A stretch of 64,000 nt of DNA from Reticulascus tulasneorum (taxonomy: Eukaryota; Ascomycota; Sordariomycetes; Glomerellales; Reticulascaceae): contig LSAX01000001.1 in assembly GCA_001557505.1 (NCBI GenBank), forward strand, positions 4,836,001-4,900,000, given 5' to 3'. Every line of letters begins with the position of its first letter. Position 1 is the first letter of the stretch. A program made the position numbers and the translations under genes. Shown here piece after piece: positions 10,673 through 21,045 of the stretch. Under the pieces are notes generated by a model. It searched no databases and was not told the DNA's origin. It saw only the letters and a list, made by a program, of their open reading frames with translations.

Positions 10673-12940
10673 ATGGCCGGCCATGTGTAAGTATTCTTAT
10701 AATCGAACTTCCTGTGGTTCCGCGTTCGGAACAAAAGCTGCTCCTGTCAGCATACTATGGATATTCAAGCTCTAACATTGATAGGAACATGATGGACGAT
10801 GTGTTGATATCCAACCGTGAGTTTGTGGCTACCAATGTTTTACTACAGGGCTGAGAATAAGCACACAGTATCGCCGGAACTACTCAGATCGTCCCTCCGA
10901 CTCCTCATCTCTCTGGGACCATCCACGCAGAAGCCGTTTGTCCAGCATGTCCGCACCCATCTGACGGAAAATGCTGTCATACTTCCCGCCGAAGGATTAT
11001 GGGAGAAAGATGGCACCCTGACAGAGCATTGTCTTGAGTTTCTCATTTGGAATCGATGCCTAGCATCAAGCAAATTGGCAGAGAAAGCGTTGAGCAAGTG
11101 AGTACATATCTATCTCTCTTTCTCTCTCTTTCTCTCTCTGTCTCTCTCTGTCTCTCTCTCTCCAACCTCTCTTAATGCGCAACAGAACTGCTGACGGTTG
11201 CGTACAGCTTTGCTCATTTCCTTGGCAATGCTTGGAAGGAGTCTATTGGTGTCTCTCGCACACGCGAGTGGAAAGTTAATGCAGCCCGGGCTTTGCAGAG
11301 ACTCGATGGAGACATTGTCCAAGCAGTTCAGGCGCTGAAAGAGACATCACCAGATACAGCGCATGACCTTGACAGGCAGACTCAGAAAGCTGGTTTAGAA
11401 GCCTTGCTTCAGGCAATTTCAGACATCAACTTTGAAGAGAGCCTGTCTCCAGACGGAAACGAACATTCAATCTTACAGCGCGCCGAAATGCAGGTCGAGG
11501 ATGCTATACAGACTCTGTATTCTGAGGAAACAGTCCCATTCAGTGAGACCAGTCGCTTGACAACGAAAGAAAAAGTCGTGCTGCAGGATAATAGCGACAA
11601 GTTCCAACTTGAAACATTCATGTTGGACTCAAGCAAGGTTCCCCGATTGTTTAATGGGCTGTGGCAGTTATCATCCGCTGCCTGGGGATCCGGAACGGCG
11701 GAGATGCAGCAGAAAGCCCTCATAGAGCTCGCAGAAGCAGGTCTTACGGCCACTGATATGGCTGATCATTACGTGAGTATGATTACATTACCTGGATTTT
11801 GGGTGATCTGCTGACCATGCTTGATAGGGTGACGCAGAACTAGTCTTCAAGTCATTCAGAAGAAACGAATTTCCCGCTCAGTTTGAGCCCTTTTGCGCGA
11901 CTAAATGGTGCGTTTTTGGCCCGATAAGTAATCCTGTGACTGGAGATTTCGTACTGTCGAAGGTCGAAGAGCGTAGCAGACGAGTCGGAGGGCAGGTGGG
12001 CCTGTTGCAATTCCACTGGTACAACGTGCGTATAGACCTTGATGCTCTGCATATCATTCTGCCACGGATTGTTGACATTGACGATGCATAGTATGCTGCC
12101 AAGGAGTACCTTGAGGTATTGTACGAGCTGGTTAAAATCACAAAAACCCATCCCAATCTTGTATCCACAATTGGGCTCTGCAACTTTGATTCGGAACATA
12201 CTGCCGAGGTCTGCGAATATCTGATTGCTAAGACAGGGTCGGTGGGAATTGTATCGAATCAAGTCCAGGTCCGTCATGATAATCCCCTCTTCCCTCTTTC
12301 GGAAGTGACTTCGAAACTGACCAGCGCAGTTCTCGCTCATCGACGCTCGGCCGCTGCATTCCATGGTCCAAGTCTGCTCAAAGTATGGACTCAAGCTTTT
12401 GACTTACGGATCCCTGGTAGGTTAAAATCACATTCCTTTGGTCCCGTCCCTAATATCTCAAGTGCGGAGGATTCTTGTCCTCGAAATGGGTTGACCGGGT
12501 CGCCCCCGAGATATACTCAACGGTGGCGGTACTTACTCCGTCCCAGCGAAAGGTATGTCGTGCTGGTAGCAGGTATTACAATCGACTATTGATACAAAGT
12601 CTCGCAGTATTACGACATGATAAACACATGGGGAAGCTGGGAGGAATTCCAAGATCTCCTTCAGGTCCTATCATCCATCTCGCAGAAGCATGGTGTCAGT
12701 GTCACGAACGTCGCGATCAAATGGGTGTTAGATCAGCCCTCAGTTGGAGCTGTTATTGTCGGCACACGTCTTGGAATTTCCTCTCACGTAGAGGAGAACG
12801 CGGGTGTGTTCTCGCTTCACCTCAACTCTGAAGACATGGACGATATAAGTTCTGTTGCACTACGTGGGGATAAAATTGGACAAGTATATGCAAATCTGGG
12901 AGACTGCGGAAATGAGTACCGGAAACGAGTTACAGGTTAA
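10673..12940 (+). CDS. Aldo/keto reductase with unrecognised N-terminal domain
   Basis: Nine exons: 10673-10686, 10785-10816, 10869-11097, 11208-11772, 11828-12025, 12092-12268, 12330-12416, 12463-12552 and 12608-12940, encoding 574 aa with all junctions in phase. Residues from about 240 form an aldo/keto reductase TIM barrel. It starts at RLFNGLWQLSS and has the catalytic Asp and Tyr in TDMADHYGDAE, the His in LLQFHWYN, NQVQFSLID, and the NADP-binding C-terminal part GAVIVGTRLG. The first 240 residues (SPELLRSSLRLLISLG, REWKVNAARALQRLDGD) are helical looking and match nothing I know; this explains the extra length over a plain reductase of about 330 aa. The third intron contains a CT microsatellite. 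The substrate is unknown. Confidence 0.82.
11111..11163. repeat. CT-rich microsatellite inside an intron
   Basis: Interrupted (TC)n tract of about 50 bases filling the middle of the 110 bp third intron of the aldo/keto reductase fusion gene. Confidence 0.8.
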
Positions 12941-13317
12941 ATTTGGCCTTCAAAACAACGTTTGATGAATCTGGGTGCCTATCACAGACGCAGTGTCCGC
13001 AGCCATGCCAAGAAAATGGTCTTCGTCGAACTGGACAAATCTACTTAACTCTAGCACACTTTCTCAAGCAGCTAGTCTCATACAAGCAGTGACAAGTGAC
13101 AGGGGTAATACCCTGCCTGTCTATAATCTCTCTGTAACACCGCTACCCAAACTGGTCGTCTGTAAGTGAGTACTGGAGAAACGTAACTGCATAGTATTCC
13201 AAAGGCGGGTACCCCACCGCCGAAATTTCGTACCAAGCCAGTAAAGTTGCTTCCTGACTGAATGAAATCCTGGTACGGCGGCATAACACGACTATCATCA
13301 ATGACCCCTCGGTCAAG
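12941..13317. other. Convergent intergenic region
   Basis: 3' flanks of the aldo/keto reductase gene and of the F-box pseudogene. Nothing else is recognised. Confidence 0.5.
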
Positions 13318-14717
13318 TTAAAGCCCAAAGTACTTGCGGAGAATGAACGTGAAGAGCTGAAGTCGCGGGTGCGGTGCTTGGTAGCCGTCGTGCATATTTG
13401 GGCGTCCAGAGAAGCCATGCAAGCACCTGAGCAGGAGCGGAATATCCACATCTAAGGCGTCCTGTTTTTGAGCTTGGATGCTTGGACTGGCGATTAAGTA
13501 GGTGGTGGCACTGTCGCTTACAAGCCTCGGCATGGATATATGCTCCACACGAAAGACGCCAAACTGGACTATAGGCACCTGTTTGGCGCCGCGGCGAAAT
13601 GTCTTATACCGAGAGGTGTCCACTTCGTCCCGCCAGAAGGCGTTCATTCATGCCATCGCCATTGACAACTCTCGGCAGAAAGTTTTCATATGCAGCGACA
13701 ACTTGCATTATCTCCCATATAGCCGCCAGTTCATCATCATCAAACCGGTTTCTGATATCAGGGTAGGTTCTGGCATGTTGGAACGGATAAATTGGGCTAT
13801 CGACACTGTTGGCTCGGCTTTTGATGTCTTTGATCAGCTACTCCGCAAACGGACCAAAAATAGCCTCTTCCTTCTCGTTGCCGGCCTCGAAGTCGTAGAC
13901 AACAAATTGTTCAAAATACCGAACATCTTTGTCTGTGAATGTTGGTCCTTCCTCCCATTCATCGCAGTCTTCCTCAGTTGCCTGCTGAAAGCGGAGATAT
14001 TCTTCAAGAAAACCTGGAGGCCTATCCTGTGTCCTCGCTAGAAACGGTTCATTGTACGCCCTTGCAAAAACTGCACCAGCAATAAGCATCCGACACATGG
14101 CCCTGAAGAATGCGCTCTTCCTGCGCCACATCTCTTCGTGGGACTTTGGTTCGGGATAAATATCCGGCTCAAACATGTACATGCCAACACTGCGAAGGTC
14201 CCAGTGTAGAACCATGTGCTCGACACATCGGATGAGGTGCTCCTTCAAAGCGACTAACAGACTTCAGCTCGGATAAATCTGGCTTCCGTGATACGCCACT
14301 TAGTTGAACAGGAAATATGTGCGGAGGTAGTACGCCGGACTCAAGCGAATCCTTAACAATAGATGTGGCTCGAACCTGTGGATAGTCAGCCATTGTTATC
14401 ATACGAGATCAACGAGATGCAAATAATGAACAAGATTAGCATACAGCTATCAAGCCCTCATCAAAGGCAGGCATGCACTGCAACCCAACTCTCCAAATGA
14501 GACATTGGGCATGAGCCCGCCAGACAGAGTGAAGTTGTTTACATGTCGAGGCTAGGACGAGAATCTGAGGGGAATCATCGCAGCTCTGTAGGACACGGAT
14601 GGCAATCTCGGGGATACCAAAACTTCCATGCTGGTTGCATACGATAGAAGTTGAGGCTCTAGCGGGGAGTGGGTTCCTACCAGAAAGCTGCTTCGCAGCA
14701 ATCATGCTAGCACACAT
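13318..14717 (-). pseudogene. F-box-like protein gene, disrupted
   Basis: An F-box-like stretch near the N-terminus (FGIPEIAIRVLQS, then LASTCKQLHSVWR, in the exon starting at 14717) is followed by two further exons. Introns of about 70 bp and 52 bp can be removed with CCACAG and TTGAAG acceptors. The long third exon then hits an in-frame TAG at 13840-13838, yet the same frame stays open and protein-like for about 65 more codons (PIYPFQHARTYPDIRNRF, IWEIMQVVAAYENFLP). At about 13643-13651 a direct duplication of 4 bases (ATGAATGA on the coding strand) shifts the frame. The old frame resumes as NAFWRDEVDTSRYKTF and ends at 13318. Two independent lesions make this a recent pseudogene, unless assembly errors are involved. 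Confidence 0.72.
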
Positions 14718-14828
14718 GCACCAGCACCATTGAATGGAAATGAGAAGCGAAATTGGTATATTGGGGGTATGAGTTGAGCTGCATGCAGCGATGAGACGTC
14801 ACATGACAATTGAGCGAATGGTCAACCC

Positions 14829-16416
14829 CTAATCAGAGGCAAAGCCGCTCATCTCATCCGCTGTCTTGCCCATCTCCGCCCAGCGGATAGATCCCGTATA
14901 TGGATCCATTATGCATGCAAAATGTGTCTGTTCGTTGAAGACTGGGTATTCTTTGATCCACCCTTTCAGCGTCTCCTCTTCGACAGGTTTTGCTTCAAAC
15001 CTGCGAGCCGGCTTGAACGAATCATTTACACAAACACCATTCTTCCCAACCTGCTCTCTAATGTCACGACCTCTCTGTCGGCCAACGACCTGTTTTTTCC
15101 ACTTCGATCGAACACATTCTGCTCTCTCCTCGGAATCTTCCAGCCACGGCTCTGGACCCAGTGGAGTGGTTTGTTGCTGCTCGCCCCTGTAGCTTTCTCT
15201 TGGCTTGTCCTGGCCACAACACTCAGAATGATCGTCATCGTGGTTCGTTTGTACAATAAAGTTGTGCGAAGTTTTAATGAAACCAACGTGTACGTCCTTT
15301 TGGACGACTGCGCCATGTCTTCCGTTGCAGATGGTGAGATAGCAAGGCGAGCTTGGCACGGCAGCGAGCTTCTTCGCAATCCCGACTATTGACTCAAGAG
15401 TGGTCTCTTCATTTTGGAAAGGACACTTCAACCCCGAGTCATATGATTCTGTAGGCATGCCATTCACTGCATGTGATTCGGAAGTTGCAGTTTCTACTTC
15501 GACTGCAGTCCATCGATTCTTGTCGAGAAGCGTCGATCGTAAGACAGAGGAGATAGACTCCCGCAGTCCCAGAACTACTAACGCCTGATGCTTCCGCAAT
15601 GCGGATGAGGACGGGCCGTCATGTAAGGGGCGGTAGTTGAGCGAGACCGAGAAGTCTTCTCTGCAATTCCACCATGTTAGTCGTATTCTGCTGCCAGCTC
15701 ATCCAGTTTCGGCGGCTTTACCTCACACCTGTCAGGGTGCCAACAAAACCTGCATAGGTGATAGAACGAGCAATGACCCGGTTAGGGTTCGCGGCAGCTG
15801 AATCCACAAACTCGAGCACCACCAGCAATGCACGTAGAGGATCCATGTTCCAGTCTAGTGTGCGGAAATGCATCATGCGATCTGGATCGACCTGTTCGGG
15901 GCGGGATCTCGGGTCCACAACCATGCATCCCGAGGTGCAGCCGAGCATCACGTCGAGAAAAGAGTTCAACGCCACAACGAGGTACAGCGGTATTCCCGCG
16001 GCTTTCGCAATGCCCTTGATCTCTTTCGTCTGTTCTGGGTCATGAACGCGTCGGAGCAGAATCTTGGCAGCCCATCTCGCGCCGTTAACCAGAATTCGAT
16101 GCCGAAGTAGAGCATCGAGGATATCGTCGAAGACAGGCATCATGTCCCGCATGCGCACAGCAAAGTCTTCCGCCAGCTTCTGGTAACGAACCTCAGCGGG
16201 ACGCGCCTGGTCTATGCGGTAGACCGGGATGTCCTTGGCGGGCGCTGGCAACATCGCGGCGGACGATGTATTTGAACAAGGGCTGCCAGGCTGATCAAAT
16301 TCGACCGAGTTTTCGAACCAGGATTGAAAATATTCGCCGTTCAACGGTGCTGCTGGCGACAGGTCCATGATGGCCTTCAGGCTGGTGGTTGAAGATATAG
16401 TTAGTCGATGCGCCAT
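14829..16416 (-). CDS. Acid ceramidase / N-acylethanolamine acid amidase-like hydrolase
   Basis: Exons 16416-15722 and 15660-14829 encode 508 aa. The core holds the Ntn-hydrolase motif LGCTSGCMVVD with candidate nucleophile Cys160, then MHFRTLDWNMDPLR and a Gly/Thr segment (TYAGFVGTLTGV). These are characteristic of the NAAA/acid ceramidase family, which hydrolyses fatty-acid amides after self-cleavage before the Cys. The conserved pattern continues across the intron as LNYRPLHDG. The C-terminal 150 residues (KGWIKEYPVFNEQTHF, then a MDPYTG motif) are also seen in fungal homologues. No classical signal peptide is obvious. The natural substrate in fungi is not established. A 20 bp perfect palindrome lies about 165 bp upstream. 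Confidence 0.85.
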
Positions 16417-17321
16417 CTAATTATGCTTTATCAGTGAACGGGCCTAGCAGCCCGCTCCAGGCAACCGTACCTGGATAGGACAAGGGGGACAGCCCACCTC
16501 GGGTACGTAAGGCGAAATCGCGTTTCCAGTCAGCCTTGAAACGGTGCGCCCTCCATGAGGTCTAGCTACCTATTCAAGGTTGACTAACTAAGCTTAGTTA
16601 GTAGCCTTGTGCATCTGGCCGCCAATAGTAGGTAACCTCACCACCATCAAGTAACATGGTTCGATCAGGATCAGTGAGTGTGCAAAGTGCATGGTTCGAA
16701 GTCGTCTGCTCGGCTGGATGGCGCGGGGACCCAAGGCAGCCAACGCCACTGTAATAGTACTTGGTTCACATTGAAGTGAGTCTGGCCCTTTAGCGACGGA
16801 CGCCAATTACAGAATCGACCTAGGCTCAATTACAGAACCTTGTGGAAAGGATCAGCGCTGAGGCCACTGTCTCAACAGCCTGGCCTACATTTCACAGCGT
16901 GTTTCCCCCGGGGCATTAACGCCATCCATTGGACGTTAACTCATCCCGCTCACCATCACTATAAGTCCAGTGCGAGTTTAACGTTAAGCGCCGCCTGCAT
17001 TTATCTGCCCAAAGCCACATTAATTATGTGCCAACCACCTTCTGCCGACTAATTATAGATAGAACATATCACCAGTTCGAATCATCTCAATTGGACGGCC
17101 CAAATCGACCGGGCATAGTCATTTCATCCTATTTTGCCTGGCCACTAAGTAATATTGACAGTATGAGGTTATCAACTAGATTTCGGCACCTAGTCTAGTG
17201 ATGCACTCATGCCGAGCAGCACTTACTCCAATCTGCCTACCTGGGTGGTGATTGTCGTAACCGAAAAAGTGGCTTCCTGAATGCCTTGCAGGCAGAACGA
17301 ATGAACATCTGCAGCACCACC
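16417..17321. other. Intergenic region upstream of the amidase gene
   Basis: Promoter side of the amidase gene and 3' flank of the second P450. It contains the perfect palindrome at 16583-16602. The open frames here are short and unconvincing. Confidence 0.5.
16583..16602. promoter_or_regulatory. Perfect 20 bp palindrome
   Basis: ACTAACTAAGCTTAGTTAGT reads identically on both strands and lies 167 bp upstream of the amidase start codon. It could be a binding site for a dimeric factor or a cruciform-forming element. It is not part of a longer inverted repeat, because the next bases out do not pair. Confidence 0.5.
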
Positions 17322-19415
17322 CTATTGTCTTCGCTCCACCAAGACTTGCAATGGATCTTTTGGCCTCAAGGTAAAATCTGGATTCGAAAGCTCCAGCATG
17401 CCATCGTCACCTGGTCGGGACTTGAAATTGAAATTCCTCGCGAGCTCCAATATCGCAATCTTCAAGTTGAGTGTTGCGAATGCTTTGCCAATGCAGTTTC
17501 GAGGGCCGTGAAGGAACGCCTCAAAGGCAAGAGGGTTGCTGGCTGGTCCGCGAGCGTCCCACCGGTCTGGGTTGAATGTCTCCGCATCTTCGCCCCAGAT
17601 CGTCGGGTTATAATGCGTGGTTGCTGGACACAGGGTCACGGCAGTTCCCTTGGGTATGAATATACCACAGATGGTAACATCCTCTATGGCCTCGCGGGGG
17701 AGGAAGATGGCTGTTGGGAACATGGCTGGTTAACGTTCTGGATTGACAATCACTTGTGGTGCATTCGGCGGAGCGTACCTGGACTGTAAACTCTGAGTAG
17801 TTCACGGAAGTAATTGTTCAAGTAGCGAAGGCCTTCAATCTCGGCATATGCTGGCTCCCAGTCGCTGCTCCTACTAGCATACAGGCTGTTGACCTCCTCC
17901 TGTAGGCGATGTTGTATCTCGGGCTGGGTTGAAAGCACATATGCTGACCACATGAGCGTTGTACCCATGGTCTCGTGCCCCCCAGCTATGAAGTTGAGCA
18001 TCTAAAGAATTTGAATACTTAGCAACTTTCACACTCATTGTGATCATTGTCAACATGCACTCGACTTACATATTCAAGAAGTTCCTGGTCTGTCCAGTTC
18101 GCCTGGTCCGGTGCTAAGTGACACTCTTCCATGATGAATGATAACATGTCTCTGCTCTCTCTCGCCACCAGCTGAGACGCTAGCTGCTTGTCCAGAAACA
18201 TTTCCTGTTTTCTATTCTGAATGCACGACAGAATCATGCTCCGAATCGCATTGTTGTCGCGTAGCCATCGTCTGTTTGATGAGATAGGCAGCCATGATCT
18301 TATCGGGATATAACTATCAAGAAAGGTTATAATATGACCCACTCTCGATTGGCGGATGATGCGGTGATATGTCTCCTGGAATGGTGCGTTTGGTACAGAT
18401 AGATTTTCGAGATCAACTCCGAGTGTAGTGATTGCAAGCACGTCGAGCATCGCCTTCTTGAAAAATGATTCAACTGCGAACTTCGTTAGTCCATGATAAA
18501 GATGGCACCGGAAGAAGCTTGACGCGCCTTCAAGAACCGCTCCTTTGTCACATCCGATATCACGCTTCAGTCCGTCACATAGTTCCCTTGCCTTGAAAGA
18601 AAAGACTGGCAAGAGTTTCTTAAGGTTTGAGACGGAAAACGGCGCTTTTATTGTCAGCCATGGCGTTAGAACGCGTTGTGAGATTTGGGTGAGTTTATGC
18701 ACTCACGAGATAGTTGACTTCGCTGTCGTTTGTGAGTCTCTTGGTCTGCAAACATGAGGCCAAGCCCAGTAATGATTCCGAACATGCGGCGCGCAGCGGC
18801 TGGCTTGCCAAACGAGTAGCTCTTTGTCTGTTGAACCTCTTTCAGGGCAGCCAGGCTGTTAACAAGAAGGGCATCAGAGTTGGCAAACGACAAGTATCGA
18901 AGAAGCGGCTCATTGGGCCATTTCCTCATCCACAGTAAGAACAAGTCATTTGGCCCTGGGGTTCGTAGCTGCTTAACCATTTGTCCGCATAAGATGTGGC
19001 CATCCTAAGTAGGAATTTAGTTAGCACGTGTAGTATGAAAGGAAATGGTTGATTCTGAACGGAAAATGAACCGAATACAAACTCCCAGAGAGATACATGA
19101 AATGAGAGGAGGAAACTGCTAAAGAACAGGATATGTAAAGCTGTATTGAGAGAACAGGCTTTGACGAGGATGCTTCCGTTCTGAACAACTGAAGGGTAAC
19201 GTGCGAAATCAACATACCTTGGGGCCGGGAAGATTTCGAAGTGGAGAAAGAAAGTAAGGGTACACGAAGATGCGGTAGAACAGAATGATGAGGTACATGC
19301 CGCAAAAGCAAGCAAAGAAGGCCTTAAAGAGAGATAAGGCTCCGTAGGCATCGTGATAACAACCAGCACCGACTGAAAATAAAAGGGAAATGCAAAGACA
19401 CATCTCCAAGTCCAT
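17322..19415 (-). CDS. Cytochrome P450 monooxygenase (CYP4/CYP52-like fold class)
   Basis: Five exons: 19415-19218, 19004-18707, 18644-18070, 18001-17779 and 17725-17322, encoding 565 aa. The N-terminus has two hydrophobic stretches (CLCISLLFSVG, then MYLIILFYRIFVYPYF) and the hinge LRNLPGPK, so it is ER-anchored. Other landmarks are NLKKLLPVF in the B-C region, the I-helix AGGHETMGTT, the K-helix RELLR, FNPDRWD and the heme loop FLHGPRNCIGKAFA. The first intron (213 bp) is long for this organism, but its CTAAC branch and CTTAG acceptor are clear and no coding sequence is missing. The substrate is unknown; fatty-acid or aliphatic hydroxylation is typical for the relatives but is not shown here. 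Confidence 0.9.
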
Positions 19416-21045
19416 GATGACGAAGAGTCTGTCTGCAAAAGTTTTGCTGAGTAGCCGGTGAGGCACAGAAGCACCGTGGATATGACGCCTTGGGACTGGA
19501 AAGAGTGCTTTTCAATTCAAGAAGGTGCAGTCTACGGGGATATGGATTCAGATAAAAGTCTTGGGGCTGGGGCAACCATCACAAGTTTGGACTACGAGCA
19601 AAGTCCGGACCCGTAGACATGGTCAACGCGACGCCACATCACGATCTCCTTCGAGAGGCAACTAGGATCCTCTTTCTCCATTCATAGGCATCATCCGACA
19701 ACAATATATCCCTACATGTGGCGATGGTGATGCAGCACTAGTGAAATGACCGCCGAATCTGACCATTCGGGATCGCACATTTGTCACGATTATGCAGGGT
19801 GACACGCCCACGAGGACAGTATCTGATTACATCTCGTGGACCACGATAAAAGCCATTACAAGGAGATATAATCTATATTTCCGATTGCTCCAGGAGATCG
19901 GGCCTAACAAGTCACACCGCCTCGAAGGTACGAGATATCTTGACCGGGGGCCGGGTGGTGGCCGCGAGGTTCCACGACATTATGCTTGCTCCGATCGATG
20001 GGGAGGGAAAGAGGGGGTTTCCATGGTCAACTGTGGAACTGCAAAATAAGACTCCTTGCTCGTTCGATTTAGGTCTAACCCTCCAAAGCATCAAAAACCA
20101 TCCAATTAAGGAGATGTGTTGGTTTGACGATGGCGCTATTGACTGGCGCTTACAGTAGTGTGGGAACAGTTGCGAGACGCAGGTCCTCTGTGTGAGGCCA
20201 CTAAGGTGCCTTGTGTTAATGATAGATTATGTCCTACGCAAGTGGCTAGTTGAGAACCAGCGTAACAAGCTCGAAGATCATCTCGCAAAGAGTCGGCCAC
20301 TGTTCATTTCGAGTTAGAGGCCCTGGCCGTTAGCTACATCGACGGGTTTTAATGACCTTGCAGACAAATGAGGTCAAGACAAAGCGCGGATCAAAGCCTT
20401 GGTCCCGATCTTGAGCGATGAGACAGGGCACTCCCGATCGATTCCGCAATCGCCCTCCTCGTATCTGCAAGCCTCGTTATGGACGACTCTCGCTTGATCT
20501 TATTGTGGCTGAAACCTATCCAGTAGTGTCGACCGTCCCCCTGTGCGGATAATTGCTTGATACAGATTAGGTGCTCCTCCCCGACAGTGTGAGGTTGCAG
20601 ACAGATGGAGGCGAGACAGTACTACATCAATGAGATGCGGTGTCCTTTCCTGCTCAACGGCTGAGTCAATGAGCAACTTTCAAAGTCATAATAGGCTAAG
20701 AATAACAAGATGCAGGTCCGGTTTGCTATCAACACATTTAATTGATTTATATCTATCTATGGTACCAACCTATACTCGAAGTTATCTTGGGACAAATTCA
20801 GAAGATTTTGATCCAACACAGAGCATGTTCCAAAGCTAAAACCGCTTAGGACCAGACACTGGAACATTGGTGTTGTAAAGTGCTCTCAAAACAGAAACCG
20901 GGGGAGGCAAGAGCTAGGTGCGACACAAAAGAACACCAGCGCGAACTGAACATATGCTGCAACTCCTCAAATGAAACGCCCTCCCATAAACCTAGTATTC
21001 AAACAGTCATGAAAACAAGACGAGAAACTGCCAACAGCCTAAAAC
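19416..21045. other. Gene-poor 1.6 kb
   Basis: This lies upstream of the second P450 and downstream of the dynamin-like gene. I find only short frames with no family signal, and no inverted-repeat element ends. Confidence 0.5.

Noticed and set aside
10817..10848. 32 bp intron ending at TACTACAG in the reductase fusion gene
   Set aside because: Too short to splice and puts the next exon in the wrong frame; the CACACAG acceptor at 10868 gives a 52 bp intron in phase.
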